From Clavelina lepadiformis (taxonomy: Eukaryota; Chordata; Ascidiacea; Aplousobranchia; Clavelinidae), in the NCBI RefSeq assembly GCF_947623445.1, contig NC_135247.1, positions 14,076,501-14,140,500 on the forward strand: a DNA stretch of 64,000 nt, given 5' to 3'. Shown here in pieces: positions 26,328-36,800 of the stretch. The position numbers and the translations under genes are program-made. The notes below the pieces were generated by a model. The model saw only the letters and a program-made list of their open reading frames with translations. It was not told the DNA's origin and did no database searches. The stretch's first letter is position 1. Every line of letters starts with the position of its first letter.

Positions 26328-29300
26328 CTTTAGTATTCAAAGAAAAATGCTCAGTTTTAGTGACATTTATTTTGTCTATAACTCGGGTTAGGTTAATGCG
26401 CGATAAACAAACCAGCAGGTTAAACCAGAAAAGAATTATTATGCAACAAAACTTATAAAGTTTGATAAGCTTTATAAACTTTCCAAAGCCAATATAAGCA
26501 AACATGTATGTATGCATTTCACGACAAAATAACAAGACATGCTTTCCAGTCGGTTTCAGGAGCAAGACGATCATGAGCATCATCATAAACGTTTTTGCTG
26601 TTCGCAAAGCAGTGACAGGCTGAAAGCCTGACAGGTGCGAGTGCTGCACTGCAGTATCTTAACTAGGCCTACTAGGAAATCGTTTCATAAATGACTTATA
26701 ACACCGGAGATAACTGTGAGAAATAGCAGTGAAAAAGTTAAAATCTATCAACTTGATTCTCACTTTGGTAACTGCTTCCACCCATTTTTCACGTGAAATA
26801 AGATCTGGACAATTAAGCACGTATACCCGCTCCGGCGTGTGTATGGTCATGCCATAGCCTATATTTGTAAAAAAAAAACACAAGGAATAGCACGGAAAAG
26901 TACCAATATAAAATAACTGTAATTAAACTTATATCAACACGTTAACTTTATCAAATATAAATATGGCTCATTCAGTACACTTACCGTCAACCTTAACTCT
27001 CTGGGGAAATCCTTTCTTCACTCCGTAACCAAAGTTTTTAGCGCCTAGCGGTATGTAACCGAGTGGATGTGCGTCCAGGGGGTGTGTGTAATACCAAATC
27101 ATGTTACCAATTAAACTGAACCAACGTTTGCGGAATTTCTCCTGTTTTGTTGGCCCAGTTTTGCTCATCCAGCCTTCCTATAGGGAAAATGAACTTGTCG
27201 TGAAACTATCTTGTTTGCTATGTGGAAAATGTCAGACAAAGCGGCCCTAGTTTTAGTATCAAAGTGACAAGTTCAATTTGCATGCGAGTTCGCTTTTGTT
27301 TGCTTTATTATTTCTTCAAAGAGTTTGCAAGCTTTGTATATAGAATACTTCTATAAAGAAAATGATTTGTTCTGTGAGCTCACCAGTAGGATTTTGGCGT
27401 TCAAATATCTTTTCATCTCTTTCTCTGGGAAGTTTTTGAATTTGTGCTTGACCATCGATGCCCGGATGGCGTGATACCAATCTTTAAAAAACACATTAGT
27501 ATGACTGGAGACAAACATTATCTATTTGCATATCTTTTTATCGTATAGAAGTTTGTCTTAAATCGCAGAGTATATATTGTGAAAGTAGAACCGCATGAAC
27601 GAATAAATAACCGACCTATTGTGCTTCTGGCATCTTCTGCAAAGAGGAACAAGTTCCTTCGCACGCCTTCCTTTTCATAAGTTATTTGCATACCATTCTC
27701 ATTTCCCACTTTATCCGGAACCATATACACGTTGACCACATTCTGATAGCACAGAGAAACCGGATATGTATAAACTTAATTGATTGATTTAATTCAAGAA
27801 ATGAAAACCTTGTCTTAGAACTAAGAAATTCACAACATAAATGTCCCAACTTGTATGACACCAAGCAAAGCAGACAAAAACGATGTTTCGTTTGAAATCA
27901 AGTTTAAGGATGAACTTTTAATGAAGATGAAGATTGCGACTTACCCTGACCGTGATGTTGTCTTTAGGAACTCGGTCGCTGAACTTGATAAAATATTGCA
28001 AGCTTCCTTCCGGTTCTTTTAAAACAAATTTTCTCCTCAAAAACCTGCAAATGTTGATAATAGCCGCTACAGTACCGATTTAGAAAGAGCTCACTCTGTA
28101 TAGTTCTTTGCAAACGCTTTTCGAATTTGAATGTACGTATTGTTATAAGCCGCACAATACATTTGCATTAGACATGCTACAACGATCTCATTGGTCAGAA
28201 AACTTCTCCAGTAAGCTAGCAGCGGAAAGAAAATGAACCTTCGGTTTTATTCAAATAAAAACTTTCCTATTCAGTTTCGCAAGCAGCTTATACATACTTC
28301 TCGTTGTCTTTCCCACGCTTAAATAAAGTTCCAGTCTTGGATCCTTGGTTGTAGGCACTTTGTTGCGATACATCCTTGAATTCTTCCCTTAGATACTTGG
28401 CTAGTACAAATTGCTCTGGACACACAAAACGAGTTTTTTGAAGGATGTGCACATCTTAATAATTCTGTTTGGCAAACATCAAAACCCCATTTAACTAGCT
28501 ATAATATTGTATGTTCAGCAGTTAGGTAAACGAATAAATCCAGCCGCAATGGATTGCCAGGAATTTTGCATTGAAATTACAGCTCACCGCTAAGCCAGAA
28601 AATGTATATAACTCATAATTATTAATTATTATTCGTGGCGTAATTCGTAGCAGCAAGATGACACGTCAAAGCAAGTGGATTGAGAAGCTAACAACTTGCA
28701 TGTAAATAAAAACTAGCAGTGAAAAAAGGGCCTCCGACCAATACTCTAAAAGTCAGGAATGAATCCGTTGCACACCGAGCAGCCAACTTAAACATATAGG
28801 GATCAGCGCGATGATTACAGGTGCGAAGAACCACGGTGAGATAACCGGGAACATTTAAATTGTAAACCTTAAGCTCAAACGTGTGGGACGAACGTCGTTG
28901 CTGATATCAATCATTATGTAAAATACAAAGAGAAATGTGTAAAAATATGGAGCGTTGATCTGAGCATTCACTGTTATGGGAAACATCAATAGCAACACTA
29001 TCAATATGTTCAATATGTTGTAGAATTTATCCATGTCACACAAAATTTGTATATACCATGAGTAAACAACTGGTTGTGGGGGTATACGGAAAACTTCGTT
29101 GCACAAATGAAATTAAACATATTATCTCACAAACTAACTAAGTAACTATTATTGTTGGGTCGTAGGCTAAAAGCGTTATGCTATTGTTAGCAGATGTCTT
29201 ACGGTTGCCAGCAGTGGCCGAGTGCTATTTAATTTCTGGGTATATAAATGTTGCTAAGATATTGATTTACTGTAGAAATTTACTTGCCTCTTATTATAGA

Positions 29301-30382
29301 CGGATCTCCATCGTTAGGCCTGTGATAATATGCTGGAATACACTTCTCGAATTCATCATTGACAATTATGTTTCCTTTCTTTCTAATGAATTCAACTTGT
29401 TTGTCCGTCCACCTGCATTATAAGTATAGTTCAATAACAATATACCACAACTGGGGTAGGTTTTCATGGTGATCAAAGTATCTGATGTTTGATAAAATGC
29501 CATTTAAAGTTTTTCTAAGTTTAAAGTAGATCCATTCCATCTATTATTATAAGCAGAACGTGGGTTATCGCGGTGGGTTGTATATCACCTGAGTGACAGT
29601 TCATTTGAGTGACATAATTATGACATAAATTATTCATTCGAGTGACGTAATTAACCCTAACCCTCACCCTCACCCTAACCCTAACCCATTATTGTAGTTT
29701 GAACAGTACTTTCCAATGTGTCACTCAAATGAACTGTCACTCAGTTGATCAACTACCATCGCGGTGATAGTCACTACCCAGCGAATAGAACCATATTAGT
29801 TATTGTGTAATGGTGCAATGTTGAAGTTCCTTGTCTAAGTGAACACTTCCCAACACTTTTGTTTTCCTTGCCCTTTTTTCTCATAAATTGAAAGTGCTTG
29901 GATTTGTAGCTTTCGATTCGTCAATAAAATTAACTAATTCAAGAAATGTAGAGCTATCTCTTTGAAAATAAATATATTTGATAAGATGCTATAGATAGCA
30001 ATCTATTGTTGTCTACTGACGTTATAACTCTCGTAGCTTCACTCACTATACTGTGATTGTTTCTTATGAAATGCGACCGCTTCCTGTACCTTCTTATTCG
30101 TCGTTATTTGTACAACTTCAACAAATAGAAGCACAATTCAAATTAATTTAAATATACAAATTCTACCAAAAATAATTTCACTTACGCGTGAGTATGGACT
30201 GAAACAACGCAACTCTTGTCCGCTGGCAATTTCCGGTGATATACGGCACACTTTTCGCAAATAAAAGCCCCCAAGCTCAGAGATACAACACCTGGGTCAA
30301 CAGTGAAACAGTCTGCACAAAGTTTATTCCCTTCCTTTTCAATTTCTACATGAATCAGTTGTTTTGCATCCGGCGCTGCCAT
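22901..30382 (-). CDS. ADAP1: ADAP-type ArfGAP with dual PH domains and a long C-terminal extension
   Basis: Core exons: 30186-30382, 29288-29412, 28298-28415, 27945-28044, 27616-27742, 27384-27481, 26985-27177, 26764-26858 (1053 nt, 351 codons, near the size of human ADAP1). The ATG at 30382 has context AAGATGGC. ArfGAP zinc finger: C22, C25, C42, C45 (CX2CX16CX2C) with the catalytic arginine R50 in CAVYHRKL. PH1 starts near GTLFKRGKDNEKFLRRKFVL and PH2 near EGWMSKTGPTKQEKFRKRW. The family activates GTP hydrolysis on Arf6-type GTPases and binds PIP3 and inositol phosphates at membranes. Ten further exons stay in phase: 26195-26327, 25984-26054, 25716-25824, 25419-25676, 24902-25022, 24336-24573, 24085-24214, 23874-23974, 23387-23582, 22901-23106, giving about 871 aa in all. 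If exon 26764-26858 is not spliced, the core ends at a stop at 26659. The symbol is by family; ADAP1 versus ADAP2 is not resolved. The intron after 29288 starts with GC. Confidence 0.85.
29287..29288 (-). other. GC-AG intron donor in ADAP
   Basis: The donor after exon 29288-29412 reads AGAG|GCAAGT, matching the consensus of GC-AG introns. It gives phase 1, which joins exactly to the exon starting at 28415 to restore the family motif EQFVLAKYLREEF. The nearby GT alternative would shift the frame and break homology. Confidence 0.85.
29576..29757. mobile_element. TIR element with 9-bp target duplication and telomere-like core
   Basis: A 182-bp element in intron 1 of ADAP. The ends begin GGTTGTATATCACCTGAG and, on the opposite strand, GGTAGTTGATCAACTGAG. 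Both continue into a near-identical inner inverted repeat (GTGACAGTTCATTTGAGTGA). It is flanked by a perfect 9-bp direct repeat, ATCGCGGTG, at 29567-29575 and 29758-29766. The centre holds a run of CCCTAA and CCCTCA units (about 29653-29690). Termini starting GG and a duplication of 9 bp point to a Merlin- or Mutator-type origin, but that is only a suggestion. Confidence 0.85.
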
Positions 30383-33300
30383 CTTGTTCGATGTACAGAA
30401 ACTAAAAGCATACAGCACAGAACAACCAATGTCACTTGGTTATTGTCAGGCAGATACAACACTTGCAATCTTGTTGAAACCAAGTCAATTGCTTATCACT
30501 AAGAGTTGCTTTCACTTATATCTTGTAGCGGCTACGTTGCGCTATTACTTGCTAATCCAAAAGAACGGGTTAAATTTGTAAACCAAACCACTGTATTTGA
30601 CAAAATAGTACACTGCTGCTGCTGCTCGAGAAAGCCACCACAAAGAAAACGTGAGTCACAGCAGTCTTAGCACTCGATATGTTGCGTAGAAACACTTCCG
30701 GTTCGGAGCTGATCTCTATTTTCACGGCATGCTTCTTATCACATAGCTTACATCTGCCAACAGGCGTAGCTTACGCTATTCTACACTCCGATCATGAATG
30801 AATAAATTAATCGCATTTCGGAAACTGAAACAGAGATTATTATTAGTTCATCTTGTCCTATATGGTTAACGCTATGCGCGTAATAACCTTAATTTTTGAA
30901 TATAGATCGAACATAATAAGCTTGTACCCGAACCGAAAGTACACAAAGGTCTCAAGGACAACACACATTGATTTTATTATATTTGCACAGTTAATTAAGT
31001 AGAACTGAAGTGCATGGTGTTGTGGTGTTTTGTAGTTAATGTTGTCGTATTACGGTTGACTTCAGTTCAGCCGAAACTGGAATTGTTTGTTGTTGATTCA
31101 TTGCTGTCATAGACTTTGGCCACTATAGTCCTATTGTTCTAAGTGTTACGTTATTTCCTCTGGAGCTGGGCCAAGACTATCAAACAGCTTTTCGACATAG
31201 CAAGACAACGATTACACTACGCGAAAGAACCCATTTTTCGGCTATTGCATTTTGTGAAAAGTCAGCAGCAACTAATTTTAACATTTGCCTTACTGTTACA
31301 GCTTGCTAGCTTTCGTTTACCAAACAGCAAGCCTATCTAACATGCATCTCGTAAATCCATGTTTTGAAAATGAGGGATGATATAATGGAGGCTGTCACTT
31401 TCTCGTCGGAAAATATCGCACCTTACTTACGTTCGAAGCTATTTTCACAGTACCTAATTTAAATGTTATTGGTAACATAGCAAACTAATCCTAACCTAAA
31501 TTTACAGTGAATCGAACCTCAGTTATATTATAAATAGCTAAAATTCTTCTAACTAACTGCTAATCTTTAACAACAAGCTGCGAGACCTATACTAACGGTA
31601 AAGTAGCGACTTCGTATAATTAATCGTGGGCTACCTGAACGCAATTAATGAGCTAATACAATGAATTGCGCAGTTTAGGTTTCTGTACTTTCTTGCTATT
31701 TGTTTCGTTCAGAACAACTTGCACCAGGGTTTTACTTGTAGATACATTTATAGATCTAGTTTCCAAAAAGACTGCTGAGTGAACTAAATTTGTTCGTCTT
31801 CGAGGAAACGTGATTTGCAATAAACGGTTTTAGGGAAAATTTGCACTGCGTAATCAAGCAGCGTCACAAACAAACTTTTAATCTGAACAAAATTTGACCT
31901 TTATGAAACTGCGCTTTATTTTTATTACACATACTTTTTATTAAACAGTGCAAACGAATTTTCTGCATTGACGAGTAAGCCAAAGGATATGTTATATACT
32001 TAGCTTAATTATGCTTTCTAAATGGCCAAGCATGCCAACGTGTTTGGTAAGATAGTTAATTAATTATTCTAAAATGTTTGGGTATGATGGTGGAAGTGGT
32101 GCAATATGTTAGCGAATTTTCGTTCAAGTACTTCACCACCAGAAAAAGGTTCAAAGCCACCCATTTTCCATGTGTTTTTACCCACTATAGCAGGCTAGCT
32201 CTTCATGTTTTCACTCAACCCCTTCGTAGCCTTCAAAAGAAAGTTTTCCGAGATCGCCCCTGCTCAGCACACCGGACACTGTTCGTTAACAAATTTAAAA
32301 ATCAGTCTAAACTTGCTCTTGCATAACATAATGCAACCTTATTCATCTCCTTTAGATATTTGCTGTTTTGACAAAAATAACCCTGCTTCAAAATGTTTTG
32401 GGTTAAATTTTAAAACTTCTATAGAGTCTGATTCATCTATCTAGACCAGGGATGTCCAACCTGCGGCCCGCCTGAGATTTTTGTGCGGCCCGTTAGTCAT
32501 TTTCACTCCAAAAGTATGTACTTTATGTACCCATTTTTCTTGAAATTTAATAGGTTCTGCGGCCCATTGAATTATTTCAAGTGACAATGCGGCCCACTTT
32601 AATAAAAGGTTGGACATCCCTGATCTAGACTTTTCGAAGGTCGATGCAAAGTTTGCAAACTGTGCATATCAGCATTTCTTCACACCAAAAGACAATGTAT
32701 ATCGCTAAAACCAGCAAGTGTATCATGTGTACATTTATTACATCAATGAAACGCATTAAACCAAACCGAATCAAAAAATGTTGAAAATATACAGATTCTT
32801 TAAATCAAAAGCAGAAAAAAAATCGATTTTACTACCGGTAGGAAGAGAAGGCTTCATCAGTTAGACGATCGAAGATGTTAAATACAGCAAAAGTTTTGAT
32901 TACGGATTTTAGCGTTCGCACTAAGTCGGTTAAAAAAACATATTAAGCGGTTTTGAGTGCTAAAATCATACGATGAACTATGCCATGGAAAGTATGGTGT
33001 GAGCTATACAGGTCGACACATGAAAATATTTAACTGCAAGGCATGTTTATTCCCACCTGTGTCTGGAAAGGTAATAACACCCAGTCACAGCATTGTTGAT
33101 TTAAACGACTGTCACCAAGCAACACGAGCCTGCTAGGTGCTAGTCACAATTGTTCGTTGGGTTAGCGCGGAACTCGCACGACAGGGTAGTAGCGAAATGA
33201 GATTTCAGATATGTTCTCATCAGCCAAACACCTTCACATGAATACATATAGAAGACCGTTCATGCATAGAATGTAACAGTATGTTTATGGAGCACGGTTG

Positions 33301-33814
33301 TCGAGAGTCGATAGAAAACCAAGATATTTGTTGCTGAAAAGCCAATTTGCTTAGGTATAACATGTTGTTGAAGTGTTTGAATGCAAAGAGGAAAGCCTTT
33401 TTGCAAAAACGCCAATAAATCACGAGAGATTGTGAAGTGCGTTGCTTAGCAGGTCGCAGGAGAAATAACAGGAATGGGAAATAATATGTTACAGGAGATA
33501 GTTTTTATGTTCCGTAAAATTAGAAGGTTAATTATTAGAACACACATTGCACAACACTTCCAATGAAAACGCAAGAAAACAAAAACAATTGCGCTTAAGG
33601 GACATTTCTCTCGCACCTTCGGCCTTAACTGCGAGGATATGTCAGTACGGAAGGCAGGACGGCCTACCAAGTCGCAGACGGCAACAGATTCTCATATATA
33701 TATGTCAAATTGATGACTTTAGCAAATTCATATAAATATGTAAGATATTACATCACGATTGAGCAAAGTTTGCTTATAATTTTTGGTATAAAAAGGCTCC
33801 GGTCTTGTCAGTTG
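30383..33814. other. Spacer between ADAP start and RAB5 stop
   Basis: This contains the ADAP 5' side and the RAB5 3' UTR. Open frames at 31143-31340, 32078-32444 and 33220-33670 lack domains or splice context. One clear MITE (32447-32622) lies inside. Confidence 0.5.
32447..32622. mobile_element. hAT-like MITE with 8-bp target duplication
   Basis: A 176-bp element with termini CAGGGATGTCCAACC and GGTTGGACATCCCTG, a perfect inverted repeat. It is flanked by the perfect 8-bp repeat ATCTAGAC (32439-32446 and 32623-32630). Inside are repeated GCGGCCC motifs. It is non-autonomous and of a different family from the one at 1962-2271. Confidence 0.93.
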
Positions 33815-36800
33815 TCACTGAGATCGTCCGCAACAGCCGCCCTGTGGATTACTACCGCCACCATTTTCAAGCTCAACACCACCTGGGGAACGATGAGGGG
33901 TAGGGCCTCCTGCGTCGTTTTTAGGCAATTTCTCAGCTATGAAATAGAATATATTAATATTACCAATACAGTAATAGTAACGCCAAAAGTAATATTGTTT
34001 ATGCTGGGTTTCTTTCATATGCTATGGTTTGCAACTTACTCTTTGATGAACATCAAACCTGTCTGTTATTTTTGACATACAAATGCTTATCACTGTATCA
34101 AACAAATTCACAAATTTACTGCTATGGCCTGTTAAACATTTTACAAAAGTCGGTTAGAGATGTCCGTGTCAAAAGAAACTTAAATCAGTTAATTTAGTCC
34201 GAAGCTGATTCTCCACTTCTCAAATAATACATTTAACTGAGGAGTTAAGAATAAACAAAATGTTAAGCTCGCAATGTTTTTATTTGCAAACGTTTTGAGT
34301 AAAAATTTAAAATTAAAACGATAGCTAGCTTCTTGCCCCTTTTATCTATTCTTTGGATATTTAATTGATTTTTACCATACTTCTAAAAAGATTATTCCAA
34401 AGAATCCTTGGCACAAGCATCACAGATTCACGACCTTACAGAATTTCTAGTGGAGTAGGTTGCAGAATTTTGTTTTGCCAAAAAAACATTTTTTTGATAA
34501 CACTTATGATAAACAAACTAATCTTATCCTTCAACTCTAAACTTTAATGAAGTTCAACACAACATGTAATAGGAAATTTGCCTGGAACAGACGGGTTTGT
34601 TCTAGTTAAAGTTCTGTCACCAGGAGATGACTACCGTCTGCAAAGTGCAACATTTTGCATTACCCAACATAAACACTTTCTTGTGACAAGAATCTGATTT
34701 ACCTAAACGCCACAGTGATACTACAGTTTTATATTATCAAAGTTTAAGTGTACTGTACAGGCAAATACTGCGTAACTATTAAGAGGAGTAAGGTATGATG
34801 CAGTTTCAAATTTTAATGTTTTTCCACTGTTTGTTCATATGTTGCTGTTTTTAGTTTTAGGCAGGACCTCCTTTAAAGACTTACCAATAGCTAAAAATAT
34901 ATCGTTGACATGCATCGCTGTTTTTGCCGAAGTTTCCATAAAAAGTAAACCATTTTCATCTGAATATGCAGCTGCTTCCTGCAAACCGAATAAAAAGTTA
35001 CTGCTTATTGCGAGAAAACCTTCCAGATGGGAGTAACTAAGTTAGCAAAAACAACAGTTAAAAACCTACATCATGGTCAACCATCCTCTTGTTTGATAAG
35101 TCCGATTTGTTTCCAGCAAGTGCAATGACGATATTTGGACTTGCTTGTCTCTGAAGTTCTTTCACCCAAGTTTTAGCTCGTGCAAATGTGTCCTGGATTT
35201 TTGAGAAAATATTTGTTGTATATACTATACATATCACAGTATATATAAAAATGTGTGTGCTAGTTTGCCATTCACAGTACGATTTTTAAATGAGAGTCTG
35301 CTGCTGTACGAGGAAATTTTCACCTAAGAAATTGACCGCTTTATATTAATTATGACAACAATGGAAGTTTGGCAATATAATTTGGTAAATCATTTCAAAC
35401 CACAAGATACATTATGTCAAATAAAGACCAAAAATCTGATATTGCAAAGGCAGGTACCTACCTTATTCCCAAAGCTAGAATAACGTAACTTTGCTTTGCA
35501 ATAAGAAAATTAACTAAACATTTTTGACATTTTCTTCAAATTCATTCAATACTAATGCCAAAACTAACAGAAATTCTCAATTTTTTTAAAAATTGGACAA
35601 ATGTTAACTTTTGCAGATCCATGTAGAGATATTATTCAGACATAAATATAGTCATGTGTTCTCGTAAAAAAGATATGTAAATAATGTAAAGAAACAAACC
35701 AATGCCAGTTGTTCGGGTAAAATGAAGCTTTTAAAATAGTATATTAATGAATACTAATTCATAATAATCCATCCGTTGTCATTAATGGATGGATTATGAT
35801 GAATTAGTATTCATTAGTTTAGTAAAGTACAATTTTAAAAGCAACTTAAAATGTGAGATGCCAAGTGGGGGAAAGTTACGACTATGAAGCAAATATATTG
35901 ACAAACGAAACTCTAAACAACGTAACAGTTTAGGTTAGACGCATATCTTGTAATCTGTTCGAGGTAGTTTCATACTACGTGAAACCACAATAATGTATTA
36001 AGCAATCTCAGTTTTATTAATTACACACACTATTACATAATTCATTTCTCGTTGTCTGGTCAATTATTCATACAACGGCAGTTAATCAAAACTGTGTAAC
36101 CAAATTAGAATAATCAACAACCAACTAAAACAATGATTAAGTAAAGACAATGCATCTGGGCATGGAGCATAGAATATTTCATGTTTCTAATATGGTATTC
36201 TCTCTTTGAAATCAAGGAAGTGTTGGCTAACCAAAGTAATGATTGAGAAATTTGAGGTATTTTCAATATTACTGTACCTACCTCTACATTACTTTAGCAA
36301 GCTGACATACAGTACTCATAAAACTATCATTACATTGAGAACTCATAGCCTAAAATTGATATAAGAATAGAACAAAATTGATAAGAACTGTTTGTTAGCT
36401 GTAGTTGAGGGAGTTACAAATACCTGGTTTGTAATGTCATAAACAACAATGGCTGCTTGTGCCCCTCTGTAATACATTGGAGCAAGGCTGTGATATCTTT
36501 CTTGCCCAGCTGTATCCCATATCTCAAATTTCACAGTTGTATCTTGAAGGCAGACTGTTTGCGTTAAGAAAGCAGCTGAAAAATAGATGTTTTGCATTAA
36601 TAAATTTTCACATAACAGAACATCTTAGTCTAAGCTAGTTTTTGAGTAAGTGGAAAACTACCAGTGCCAGTTTGGATACACACTCTGGGCAATACAGTGT
36701 TGAAATTTCGGTCTCTCTAGGATTTCGCCTTTGATCATACTTTCCATAATGCAACTTAAAACTGCTGGTTAAACTTGTAGCATAATTAGTGGGTAAACAA

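Noticed and set aside
29653..29690. CCCTAA-like run as a chromosome end or fusion point
   Set aside because: It lies wholly inside a short element with inverted repeats and a 9-bp target duplication, so insertion explains it.
30182..30418. Start at the upstream Met (30418) for ADAP
   Set aside because: The Met at 30382 has a much better context (AAGATGGC), and the extra 12 residues are not family-like. Not excluded absolutely.
36343..36597. 84-aa open frame over the middle of RAB5
   Set aside because: It is exon 36424-36575 read through into introns on both sides; the Met at 36597 is intronic.
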